Of a stretch of DNA of 15,208 nt, positions 4,722 through 11,804 are shown one piece after another (the first letter of the stretch is position 1; each line of letters starts with the position of its first letter). This DNA is from Chlamydiae bacterium RIFCSPHIGHO2_12_FULL_49_9. GTDB taxonomy: Bacteria > Chlamydiota > Chlamydiia > Chlamydiales > SM23-39. Under the pieces are notes generated by a model. The model made no database searches, had not been told where the DNA came from, and worked only from the letters and a program-made list of their open reading frames with translations. The stretch covers positions 16,647 to 31,854 of the forward strand of contig MGLY01000077.1 in the NCBI GenBank assembly GCA_001794935.1, in the 5' to 3' direction. A program made the position numbers and the translations under genes.

Positions 4722-7403
4722 ATGTCAACTCTTCTTTGGAGTTTTATTTCTTTTATTGCGAGAGCGCTTCTTTCCCTGAGGTATCGAATCCGGGTGAAGG
4801 GACTTGCGCCTTTGGATGAGTCGGGAAAGGGGATCCTTTTCCTCCCGAACCATCCGGCCCATATGGATCCTCTGATCCTCTTTTTGCTTCTTTGGCCCAA
4901 GTACCGAATCCGCCCTCTAGTCATCGAGTACATTTTCCGCCTCCCCATTCTGAAACCTTTTGTCCGGTTTGTGAAGGCCATTTCCATTCCCAACTTTGAG
5001 ACTTCTGTCAACCAGATCAAGGTCAAAAAAGCGGAAAAGGCGATTCTTGAGGTTGTTGAAGGGTTGAAGAGGGGAGAGAACTTCATTTTGTATCCCGCAG
5101 GAAGGCTCAAAAGCCAGGGTAGAGAAAATCTCGGGGGCTCTTCAGGCGTCCATTCGATTTTGCAGGAGTTTCCCGAGGCGAAAATTGTGCTCATTCGGAC
5201 GACAGGTCTTTGGGGAAGCAGTTTTTCAAGAGCCCTGCTCGGCAGATCTCCCGACCTTCCCAAAACTCTTCTAAACGGCTTTAAGACTATTTTCAAAAAC
5301 CTGATCTTCTTCTGCCCGAGAAGAGATGTTCTCATTGAGATTGAGCCCGAACCGGGCGATTTGCCTAAAAAAGGCTCTCGCATTGAGCTCAACCGCTATT
5401 TGGAAAACTGGTATAATCGGTATCCGGACGAGGAGGGAAAGATCTGTGAAGCGGAGCCGGTCAAACTCATCTCCTACAGCTTTTGGCGCCACGATATCCC
5501 CGAGATGTTCCAGCCGAAAGGAAAAAAGCTCAAATCCAATGGCGGCGCGATCTCTTCCGAGACGAAGCAAAAAGTGATTGGGGAGATCCGGCGCATTTTG
5601 GATAACCCCGCTTTGGAAGCGGCTCCTGAAAAATCGCTGTCGATCGATTTGGGAATGGATTCGCTCAACATTGCCGAGGTGATCGCCTATCTCTCCCAAC
5701 ATTACGATGTGGGGGAAATTCACCCCGAAGATCTCGACACCGTGCAGAGCGTTTTAGAAATTGCCGAGGGGGCAAAAGGGGGGGGGCGTCCCACTCACCA
5801 GGTATTCCATGTCCATTGGCCCAAAGAGAAAAACCGGATGCCTCCCACACTTCCTTTGGGAAGGACGATCCCTGAGGCATTTTTGAACGCGTGCGACCGG
5901 ATGGGGAGCTTTGCTGCCTGCGGAGATGATTTGGTTGGCGTCTTGAGTTATAAGAAATTAAAAAAATCGGCTTTAGTCCTCGCAAAACACTTCCAAAAGA
6001 TCGAAGAGAAAAATGTCGCGGTTCTTCTTCCTGCCTCTGCCGGAGCGTTTATTGTGATCCTGGCCCTTCAGCTCGCAGGGAAAGTGCCAGTGATGCTCAA
6101 CTGGACGCTGGGGCCCCGCTATCTCGATGAGATGATGCGATCGACCAACTCCAAAAGGGTGATCAGCTCTTGGCGCTTTTTAGAAAGGGTTGCCCATGTC
6201 GATTTCGGAAATTTGATCGACAGCGTGGAGCTTTTGGAAGATATTCGCCAGAGCCTTAAGCTAAAAACAAAACTCGGCGGTGTTTTCCTCTCTTTTTGTT
6301 CTGCCAAAACGATTCTCAATTCCATCCTAAATCAAGCGAATGAAGAGGATCCTTGCGTGATTTTATTTACGAGCGGAACCGAGGCCAATCCGAAGGGAGT
6401 ACCTTTATCGCATAAGAACATTTTGGCCAATGAGCGCTCTGCGATGCAGTGCATCGATCTCGATGAAAACGATGTGCTTTATGGCATTTTGCCCCCTTTC
6501 CATTCGTTTGGATTTTCGGTGGCTGGACTTTTCCCTATTTTGGCCGGGCTGAAAGTTGCCTTTTATCCCGATCCGACAGACAGCTTCGCGCTCGCCGAAG
6601 GAATCGACAGATGGAAAATCACCCTCTTTTGCGCAGCTCCCGGCTTTTTAAAAGGGCTATTTAGCGCAGCCAAAGGGGATCAGCTCAAATCAGTCCGCTA
6701 TTTCGTCTGCGGCGCTGAAAAAGCGCCTGAAGAGCTCTACCAGAGGGTAGAGAAACTAAAGACCGGCGCCAAATTGATTGAAGGGTATGGCATTACTGAA
6801 TGCGCCCCGATTTTGACGATCAACCGCCCGAACTTGCCTCCAAAAGGCGTCGGCCGCATTTTGCCCGATGTGGAGCTCTGCACAATTCATCCCGAGACGG
6901 GAGCGCTTTTACCTAAAGGCTCTGACGGAGAGATCTGTGTGAGGGGACCCAATGTTTTCCAAGGATACATTGGCAATCCGAGAACCCCTTTTATCGAAAT
7001 CGAAGGAAAACTCTGGTATCGAACAGGGGATTTGGGACATTTGGATCCCGATGGAAGTTTGATTTTATCGGGTAGGCTCAAGCGCTTTACAAAACTCGGC
7101 GGAGAGATGATCAGTCTCGGCGCCATCGAAGAGATTTTAGTGAAAGAGCTTTTAAAGCAAAACTTGATCTCCGCTGACATTCCGGCGCTGGCCCTTTGCG
7201 TAGATGAGAGGGTGGAGGGGAAACCCCAGCTCGTTCTTTTCTCGACAGTCCGGCTCGATAAAGAGACCATTAACAACATGCTGAAAGAGGCGGGGTTTAG
7301 CCGCCTTGCAAAGATCTCCTCGGTCCAGAAAGTGGAAGAGATCCCCCTCATGGGAACGGGAAAAACCGATTACCGCCGGCTACAAACTCTGATTGGAACA
7401 TGA
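4722..7403 (+). CDS. aas: Aas-type fusion: acyltransferase, acyl-carrier and acyl-AMP ligase modules
   Basis: 893 residues in three modules. Residues 1-240 are a PlsC-type acyltransferase with NHPAHMD (43-49, the HX4D catalytic motif H44/D49) and LYPAGR (123-128). Residues about 280-350 look like an acyl-carrier domain, with DLGMDSLNIAEV (309-320) placing Ser314 where phosphopantetheine attaches. Residues about 370-893 are an adenylate-forming ligase: LFTSGTEANPKG (548-559), EGYGITE (687-693), RTGD (767-770) and the late lysine in GTGKTDYRR (Lys881). Together they would activate a fatty acid with ATP, load it on a carrier and transfer it to a lyso-phospholipid or glycerophosphate, at the membrane. 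E. coli Aas (about 719 residues) has no carrier in the middle. A G9 run encodes the linker after the carrier. cysS starts within its last four bases. The acceptor lipid is inferred. Confidence 0.87.
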   Translation: MSTLLWSFISFIARALLSLRYRIRVKGLAPLDESGKGILFLPNHPAHMDPLILFLLLWPKYRIRPLVIEYIFRLPILKPFVRFVKAISIPNFETSVNQIKVKKAEKAILEVVEGLKRGENFILYPAGRLKSQGRENLGGSSGVHSILQEFPEAKIVLIRTTGLWGSSFSRALLGRSPDLPKTLLNGFKTIFKNLIFFCPRRDVLIEIEPEPGDLPKKGSRIELNRYLENWYNRYPDEEGKICEAEPVKLISYSFWRHDIPEMFQPKGKKLKSNGGAISSETKQKVIGEIRRILDNPALEAAPEKSLSIDLGMDSLNIAEVIAYLSQHYDVGEIHPEDLDTVQSVLEIAEGAKGGGRPTHQVFHVHWPKEKNRMPPTLPLGRTIPEAFLNACDRMGSFAACGDDLVGVLSYKKLKKSALVLAKHFQKIEEKNVAVLLPASAGAFIVILALQLAGKVPVMLNWTLGPRYLDEMMRSTNSKRVISSWRFLERVAHVDFGNLIDSVELLEDIRQSLKLKTKLGGVFLSFCSAKTILNSILNQANEEDPCVILFTSGTEANPKGVPLSHKNILANERSAMQCIDLDENDVLYGILPPFHSFGFSVAGLFPILAGLKVAFYPDPTDSFALAEGIDRWKITLFCAAPGFLKGLFSAAKGDQLKSVRYFVCGAEKAPEELYQRVEKLKTGAKLIEGYGITECAPILTINRPNLPPKGVGRILPDVELCTIHPETGALLPKGSDGEICVRGPNVFQGYIGNPRTPFIEIEGKLWYRTGDLGHLDPDGSLILSGRLKRFTKLGGEMISLGAIEEILVKELLKQNLISADIPALALCVDERVEGKPQLVLFSTVRLDKETINNMLKEAGFSRLAKISSVQKVEEIPLMGTGKTDYRRLQTLIGT
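5778..5786 (+). repeat. Homopolymeric G9 tract in the aas linker
   Basis: Nine consecutive G encode Gly353-355 in the linker between the carrier and ligase modules. Poly-G tracts of this length are slippage-prone, and poly-G variation is known in chlamydial pmp genes. A one-base change here would stop translation after the acyltransferase and carrier modules and drop the ligase. Confidence 0.7.
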
Positions 7404-8803
7404 AGCTAAAAATCTTTAATACAGAAACGAAAGAAAAAGAGATCCTCGCCTCCCAAAATGGGAAGATCCGCCTCTATACTTGCGGGCCCACGATCTACGA
7501 CTTTGCCCACATCGGCAACTTCCGCACTTACGTGTTTGAAGATATCTTGAGAAGAGCCATCCAGTTTTTTGGCTTTGAGGTAGAGCAGGCGATGAACCTC
7601 ACCGACGTCGACGATAAGACGATCCGGGGAGCGATAAAAAAAGGGATCACTCTCAAAGAGTTCACCGAGCCGTACCGAATCGCCTTTTTTGAAGACTTGA
7701 AAACGCTCAATATCCAAAAAGTCGAACACTATCCGGCGGCCACCGATTACATCCCCGATATGATCGAAATCATCGAGACGCTTCTTGAAAAGGGGTGCGC
7801 TTATCGAAGCTCGAATGGAAGCATCTATTTCTCGATTCAAGAGTTCTCCACTTACGGGCGCCTCTCCAGGCTCAATCTCATCGATCTCAAGCCGGGCGCG
7901 AGCGGCGAGATAGAAGCGGATGAGTACGATAAAGAAAATGTCTCCGATTTCGTTCTTTGGAAGGCTTATGACCCTGCCCGGGACGGCAACATCTGTTGGG
8001 AGAGCCCGTTTGGCAAGGGAAGACCCGGTTGGCATATCGAGTGCTCGGCGATGGCGATGAAAATTTTGGGGGAGACGATCGATATCCACTGCGGCGGCGT
8101 CGACAATCTTTTCCCGCACCATGAAAATGAGATCGCCCAATCGGAGTGCTGCTCGGGCAAGCGGTTTGCCCGCTACTGGATGCACTCGGAGCACCTCCTC
8201 GTCGACCACAAGAAGATGTCGAAGAGTTTGGGCAACTTCTACACTCTTCGCGATCTTCTTAAAAAGGGATACACGGGCTTCGAGGTGCGCTATCTTCTCC
8301 TTTCGACTCACTACCGCACTCAGCTCAATTTTACCTTTGATGGTCTTAGCGCCGCAAGGTCCAGTTTGCAAAGAATTGAGGATTTTATTTTGCGCCTTAA
8401 AGCGATCACTTCAACACATAACACTGACCCATCCGATCTCATTAAAAAAGCAGACCACCGCTTCCGCTCTGCCCTAGCCGATGATCTCAACACCTCATCG
8501 GCGCTCGCTGCCCTTTTTGATCTCATTCGAGAAGTCAATGCGCTCTCCGATCAGGAAAAGATCGGCAAAAAAGATGCAGAACAAGTGCTGGAGCTGCTCG
8601 CCTCTTGGGATCAAGTTCTCGGCGTTCTGCCGCTTCAGAAGACAGAGGAGATCCCTGAAGAGCTTCTCTCCTTTTTGGAGAAAAGAGAGAAGGCAAGACG
8701 GGAGAGGAATTTCAAAGTCAGCGATGAGATGAGAGATGCAATTCTGGAAAAGGGATATCTCATTGAAGATACCCCAAACGGCGCGAGGTTAAAAAAGCAA
8801 TGA
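7400..8803 (+). CDS. cysS: Cysteinyl-tRNA synthetase
   Basis: 467 residues, close to the usual 460. It is a class I synthetase that charges tRNA-Cys in the cytosol. Visible signatures are the HIGH-equivalent HIGN (37-40) within TCGPTIYDFAHIGNFRTYV, KMSKS (272-276) within DHKKMSKSLGNFYT, and the zinc ligands C28, C215, H240 and E244, which sit at the positions expected from E. coli CysRS (C28, C209, H234, E238) with a constant six-residue shift. The block HCGGVDNLFPHHENEIAQSE is characteristic. The start codon overlaps the aas stop as ATGA and the gene ends in the same way on the next gene, so the three are translationally coupled. From memory, cysS and lysS also face each other in Chlamydia. 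Confidence 0.98.
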   Translation: MKLKIFNTETKEKEILASQNGKIRLYTCGPTIYDFAHIGNFRTYVFEDILRRAIQFFGFEVEQAMNLTDVDDKTIRGAIKKGITLKEFTEPYRIAFFEDLKTLNIQKVEHYPAATDYIPDMIEIIETLLEKGCAYRSSNGSIYFSIQEFSTYGRLSRLNLIDLKPGASGEIEADEYDKENVSDFVLWKAYDPARDGNICWESPFGKGRPGWHIECSAMAMKILGETIDIHCGGVDNLFPHHENEIAQSECCSGKRFARYWMHSEHLLVDHKKMSKSLGNFYTLRDLLKKGYTGFEVRYLLLSTHYRTQLNFTFDGLSAARSSLQRIEDFILRLKAITSTHNTDPSDLIKKADHRFRSALADDLNTSSALAALFDLIREVNALSDQEKIGKKDAEQVLELLASWDQVLGVLPLQKTEEIPEELLSFLEKREKARRERNFKVSDEMRDAILEKGYLIEDTPNGARLKKQ

Positions 8804-9045
8804 GGAAAGGACATACTCCCGACGAGCGGATTTTACTTAAACTCTATGAGCTTGCGATGAAAAATGGGGACGCTCACTCTGAGATCGACATTTTTGTGCT
8901 CGCTCAGGCAGCCTCTCAAAAAGAGACTGCGATGAAGAACATCGTCAAACACCTGGCGCAGGCCAATTTTGTCAAAAAAAGAGGCGATGAGGCCCTTGTT
9001 TTAACTGAACATGGCTGCAACTTCGTCCTCCAAGAATTGGCATAA
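8800..9045 (+). CDS. Small winged-helix-like protein (81 aa)
   Basis: Starts by a 4-base ATGA overlap with cysS and ends the aas operon. The sequence is soluble and looks like a compact helix-turn-helix fold: helix at about 7-21 (DERILLKLYELAMKNG), helix at 32-40 (VLAQAAS), a putative recognition helix at 41-56 (KETAMKNIVKHLAQANF) and a short wing ending VLTEHGCNFVLQEL, similar in plan to the C-terminal part of MarR/winged-helix domains (the pattern LT..G). No family is recognised with certainty, so DNA binding is an inference. Convergent with lysS; two hairpins separate them. Confidence 0.65.
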   Translation: MRKGHTPDERILLKLYELAMKNGDAHSEIDIFVLAQAASQKETAMKNIVKHLAQANFVKKRGDEALVLTEHGCNFVLQELA

Positions 9046-9070
9046 ATCCGGAAAAAAACCTGATATACCG

Positions 9071-9111
9071 GATACGCTTGATATGCATGATATTTTGTTA
9101 TCAAGCGTATC
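9071..9111. terminator. 13-bp perfect inverted repeat between convergent operons
   Basis: GATACGCTTGATA (9071-9083) and TATCAAGCGTATC (9099-9111) are exact reverse complements with a 15-base loop. On the minus strand the hairpin is followed, 12 bases on, by a run of seven T (from the A run at 9053-9059), which suits termination of lysS transcripts. It overlaps the second hairpin by three bases. Confidence 0.55.
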
Positions 9112-9141
9112 AAGTCGATCCTTCCTATCGAGTTGATTTTT
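9109..9141 (+). terminator. Intrinsic terminator of the aas-cysS operon
   Basis: ATCAAGTCGAT (9109-9119) pairs with ATCGAGTTGAT (9127-9137) with one mismatch and a 7-base CCTTCCT loop, followed immediately by TTTT (9138-9141). It ends on the lysS stop codon. Because it shares bases 9109-9111 with the 13-bp stem upstream, the two hairpins cannot form fully at the same time. Confidence 0.6.
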
Positions 9142-10723
9142 AGGTGGCATCTTCCGGGCGCATGAGCGGGAAGCAGATCACATCGCGGATTGATTCGGCA
9201 TTTGTGAAGAGCATCACGAGCCGATCGATGCCGATGCCGACGCCGCCGGTCGGCGGCATCCCCTGGCAAATCGCCTCGAGAAACTCCTCATCGAGCGGAT
9301 TGGCCTCGGCGTCCCCTTTTTCTTTCTTCTCCGCCTGTTCGACGAGAAGCTTTCTTTGCAGCTCCGGATCGTTGAGCTCAGAGTAGGAATTGCACATCTC
9401 GCGCCCCAAGATAAAGCTCTCGAAGCGCTCGACAAACCCTTCCTTGCAAAGCGTCGGATCTCGATGGGGTTTACAAAGAGGTGTTGTCTCAATGGGATGA
9501 TCGATGATGTGGTGCGGCTGGATGAGATGTTTTTCTGCAAAAGCCTCAAAGAGCATCGCAATCAGCGCGCCTTTGCCTGCGTGTTTGACCTCTTTTTCTT
9601 CGATTGAGGTGTTTTTTAAGAGGTGTGAGCGCATCTCTTCGACGGACATTTTGTCGACATTGAGATTGCCATAAGTCTCGATCGCCTCTTTCATGGAGAG
9701 CCTTTTCCAAGGCGCTTTGAGATCGATGACGACAGCAGAGGCTTCTCCCTCAGGAGTCAAGCGCACTTTTGTGTCGCCGAAAAGGTTGAGAGCTAAAGAT
9801 TCAAAGAGCCTCTCTGTAAAATCCATCATGTCGAGATAGTCCCAGCCCGCAGCATAGGCCTCAAGCTCGGTGAACTCGGGGTTGTGCGTCCGGTCGATCC
9901 CCTCATTGCGGAAGACGCGTCCCATTTCATAGATCTTCTGCATCCCGCCGACAATGAGTTTTTTAAGGGGGATTTCAAGAGAGATCCGAAGGAACATGTC
10001 TTGATCTAGCGCATTGAGATGGGTCATAAAGGGGCGGGCCTGCGCGCCGCCATAGGTGTTTTGCAAAACGGGCGTCTCTACCTCTTCAAACCCCTCCTCA
10101 TCGAGGAAGCTCCGAACGCCGTGGAGGATGCGCGAGCGGATCCGGAATCTTTCAAGAGAAGAGGTCTCCGTGATGAGATCGAGCCACCGCTTTCTGTAGC
10201 GGACTCCCTTGTCGGCAAGGCCGCTGTGTTTGTCGGGAAGGGGGAGGAGCGATTTGCAAAGAAGAGTGATCCTTTTGGCAAAGACGGTCAATTCGCCCCT
10301 TTGGGTTTTGAAAAGGTGTCCTTCGATGCCGATGATATCTCCGAGATCGAGCTTTTTTTCAATGAATTTGATCGCGCTCAGCTCCTCTGTCGGATGAAAA
10401 CCCTTTACATGAGTCAGATCGCGGTTGAACATCACCTGGATGCGGCCCGTCTCGTCTTGGATATGGGCGAAGGCATTTTTCCCCATCGCGCGGAAAAGAA
10501 CCAGGCGCCCCGAGACGAAGACATGTTCTGTCTTTCCCTCCGCAGCGTCGTCGTGCTGGGGACCCTCTTTTCCTTCGAATTCCAAAAGGAGTTTGGAGGC
10601 CTTTTGGGTATGGACGTATTTATGGGGGTAGGGGTCTATCCCGAGCTCTCGGATCTCGGCGAGCTTGCGGATGCGGTTCTGGAATTCCTCGTGGGAGTGG
10701 TAGTCGGGAAGGGGAAGAGACAT
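9140..10723 (-). CDS. lysS: Lysyl-tRNA synthetase (class II)
   Basis: 527 residues, slightly above the usual 500-510. An OB-fold anticodon-binding domain covers about 67-155 (SGRLVLFRAMGKNAFAHIQD). The class II catalytic core follows: motif 1 around VETPVL (215-220), motif 2 FRNEGIDRTHNPEFTELEAY (271-290) and motif 3 GVGIGIDRLVML (494-505). Specific LysRS features include YGGAQARPF (224-232) and the PLCKPHRDP segment. It charges tRNA-Lys using ATP in the cytosol. The ATG at 10723 has an AAGG element about 10 bases upstream. It is convergent with the cysS operon. Upstream, the minus strand shows AGTATAG around 10776-10782 as a possible -10 but no convincing -35, and a candidate RNA gene begins divergently from the same spot. 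Confidence 0.98.
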   Translation of the reverse strand: MSLPLPDYHSHEEFQNRIRKLAEIRELGIDPYPHKYVHTQKASKLLLEFEGKEGPQHDDAAEGKTEHVFVSGRLVLFRAMGKNAFAHIQDETGRIQVMFNRDLTHVKGFHPTEELSAIKFIEKKLDLGDIIGIEGHLFKTQRGELTVFAKRITLLCKSLLPLPDKHSGLADKGVRYRKRWLDLITETSSLERFRIRSRILHGVRSFLDEEGFEEVETPVLQNTYGGAQARPFMTHLNALDQDMFLRISLEIPLKKLIVGGMQKIYEMGRVFRNEGIDRTHNPEFTELEAYAAGWDYLDMMDFTERLFESLALNLFGDTKVRLTPEGEASAVVIDLKAPWKRLSMKEAIETYGNLNVDKMSVEEMRSHLLKNTSIEEKEVKHAGKGALIAMLFEAFAEKHLIQPHHIIDHPIETTPLCKPHRDPTLCKEGFVERFESFILGREMCNSYSELNDPELQRKLLVEQAEKKEKGDAEANPLDEEFLEAICQGMPPTGGVGIGIDRLVMLFTNAESIRDVICFPLMRPEDAT

Positions 10724-10777
10724 TGGAAAAACCTTGTTTAGTACCTCTTAAACTACTCTGCCAGACGGGTTTTTGTC

Positions 10778-10783
10778 TATACT
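10778..10783 (+). promoter_or_regulatory. Possible -10 box for the rod-like RNA
   Basis: TATACT lies about 4-7 bases before the first paired base of the rod (10787), the right distance for a transcription start near 10789-10790. No good -35 is seen 16-18 bp upstream. The complementary strand reads AGTATAGA, so a lysS -10 could overlap it face to face. Confidence 0.35.
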
Positions 10784-10786
10784 GAA

Positions 10787-10951
10787 GGGGGGTTGTCAAA
10801 GAAAGGTCTTAGGGTAGCCCAGATTTGGAGAATCGCGACGAAGGGGATATTGCCTCAATATCCTCGAGGAGCGATCATCCGAAGATGGGCTTCCATAATG
10901 GCCGCGAAATGCTTTACTTTATTCTTTGACAGTCCCTTAAGGGTCAATTTT
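10787..10951 (+). ncRNA. Candidate rod-shaped structured RNA, 6S-like in outline
   Basis: The 213-bp gap between lysS and the next gene folds on the + strand into one long rod. A 17-bp closing stem joins 10787-10803 to 10922-10938, with the perfect core TGTCAAAGAA/TTCTTTGACA. After an asymmetric open region (12 bases left, 30 right), a second arm pairs AGCCCA (10816-10821) with TGGGCT (10886-10891), TTTGGA with TCCGAA, ATCGC with GCGAT, and ends in GGATATTG-CCT-CAATATCC (10845-10863). A tandem GA/GA internal loop lies between the first two helices. Six positions are G-U wobbles on + and would be A-C mismatches on -, which argues for transcription of +. The long closing stem, central bubble and apical stem recall 6S RNA; no 6S, SRP, tmRNA or RNase P sequence signature is recognised, so identity is a hypothesis. 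Confidence 0.5.
10926..10951 (+). terminator. Terminator candidate at the end of the rod-like RNA
   Basis: TTGAC (10926-10930) pairs with GTCAA (10943-10947), continued by CC/GG around a TTAA loop with a 4-base bulge, followed by TTTT (10948-10951). It competes with the 3' arm of the rod's closing stem and overlaps the stop codon (10937-10939) of the opposing hypothetical gene. Confidence 0.4.
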
Positions 10952-11290
10952 CGAATCCGCTGCGCTCCTCTGCGCTTCGGGATCGGGCTGGATATCCAGC
11001 CGAACAACCGCGCCCAAAAAGGTGGGGTCTCCCTCGCCTTTCGGCGCGACCTTAAAGGTGATATGGGAAGTTCTCGAGATCCTCCTGAGAAAAGCGTGTA
11101 TCCCATCATCGAGAAAGCGAGGGTCATTTGTCAAATTGACGGGGACGCGGGTGCAGAGAGACCCTCTTAAATAGACTGCAAAGAGAAAAGGTCCTTTTGG
11201 GAAAAATTGGTCTACCTTGGTTTTTACCTCTTGGGTGTATTGTCCTCGAGGAAAGGCAAGTCTGGAAAGCGCTCGTCTGATTGCAGTCAT
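10937..11290 (-). CDS. Hypothetical protein (117 aa), second gene of a pair
   Basis: Not recognised. The ATG at 11290 has a good ribosome site (AAGGA about 9 bases upstream) and lies 4 bases after the stop of the preceding gene, so the two form an operon. The product is soluble with a basic N-terminal third (RRALSRLAFPRG), a central segment FLDDGIHAFLRRISR likely to be helical, and a C-terminal stretch of probable beta strands (HITFKVAP, FLGAVVRLDIQ). A single Cys, no signal peptide and no membrane helix. The overlapping + strand frame (10793-11170) has no ribosome site and is rejected. A loose resemblance of its end (helix with F-L-R-R, then two strands) to the end of the upstream gene may reflect ancient duplication, but identity is too low to claim. 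Confidence 0.6.
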   Translation of the reverse strand: MTAIRRALSRLAFPRGQYTQEVKTKVDQFFPKGPFLFAVYLRGSLCTRVPVNLTNDPRFLDDGIHAFLRRISRTSHITFKVAPKGEGDPTFLGAVVRLDIQPDPEAQRSAADSKIDP

Positions 11291-11294
11291 ATAT

Positions 11295-11657
11295 TTATTC
11301 CTTGATTAAAGTAACTTCAAGATAAGGTTTGCCGCGAGCAGGATCCCAAAGCGCCTTAACAATAAGGGGTCCTTCTTGACTTGCTGTATAGAGCCGCCAG
11401 TCGCGATTCTGAATAGAAACCATCTCCGGTTTTTTTCCGAATCGTCTGAAAACAGTGTTCATTGCAAGCCAAGATTCAAGGTGAGCTGCACTGAATTTTC
11501 CTTTTTCATATCTGAAAGATCGGTCTTCCCTTTCCCCCAACCCCAACCACTGCTCAAAGCGGCGGGGGACAAGGCAGGCAAATCGCGGGATTGCGTTGCC
11601 GAGTTGATTGCCGGTCCTGGGGAAAAAATATGCAGAGGCACGCGTGACTAGACTCAT
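11295..11657 (-). CDS. Hypothetical protein (120 aa), first gene of a pair
   Basis: Not recognised. Starts at ATG 11657 with a GGAG ribosome site about 11 bases upstream. The protein is rich in Arg and aromatic residues, with a first half containing FEQWLGLGEREDRSF and HLESWLAMNTVFRRFG and a second half of likely beta strands ending IVKALWDPARGKPYLEVTLI. One Cys (residue 28), no signal peptide, no membrane helix. It is followed at 4 bases by the next hypothetical gene in a different frame. The two might be one ancient gene split by a frameshift, but each has its own start and ribosome site, so separate genes are preferred. Confidence 0.6.
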   Translation of the reverse strand: MSLVTRASAYFFPRTGNQLGNAIPRFACLVPRRFEQWLGLGEREDRSFRYEKGKFSAAHLESWLAMNTVFRRFGKKPEMVSIQNRDWRLYTASQEGPLIVKALWDPARGKPYLEVTLIKE

Positions 11658-11740
11658 AAGTTCGGATCTCCGTGATAAAGAAATTTTTCGTGGGCCAAGA
11701 GACTATCAAAAAAGACCTATCTACACAATCTATTCCTAAA

Positions 11741-11786
11741 AAAGGAGGTTGTATGATAAGGGAGACTTAAAAGGGAAAGGCTCCCT
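11741..11786 (+). promoter_or_regulatory. Mini-ORF and hairpin leader before the DUF378 gene
   Basis: AAAGGAGG (11741-11748) is a near-perfect ribosome site followed 4 bases later by ATG ATA AGG GAG ACT TAA (11753-11770), a five-codon frame. A 6-bp inverted repeat AGGGAG (11759-11764) / CTCCCT (11781-11786) overlaps it. The true gene starts 35 bases after the mini-ORF stop. This could be a leader peptide or chance. No promoter is recognised in 11658-11740. Confidence 0.3.
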
Positions 11787-11804
11787 GAAAATGAAGGACT
11801 ACTC

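Noticed and set aside
7406..8371. 321-codon open frame antisense to cysS
   Set aside because: Complete overlap with a certain synthetase gene, no recognisable domain, no ribosome site; typical mirror frame of a codon-biased gene.
10019..10741. 240-codon open frame antisense to lysS
   Set aside because: Lies opposite the conserved lysS motifs and shows no family features; mirror frame.
10816..10891. SRP RNA, tmRNA, RNase P RNA or T-box identity for the structured region
   Set aside because: None of the conserved sequence blocks of these RNAs is visible; a T-box is also unexpected on the strand supported by the wobble pairs.
10793..11170. 125-codon + strand frame over the RNA candidate and a hypothetical gene
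   Set aside because: No ribosome site, begins inside the rod-like structure, and conflicts with a minus-strand gene that has a good ribosome site.
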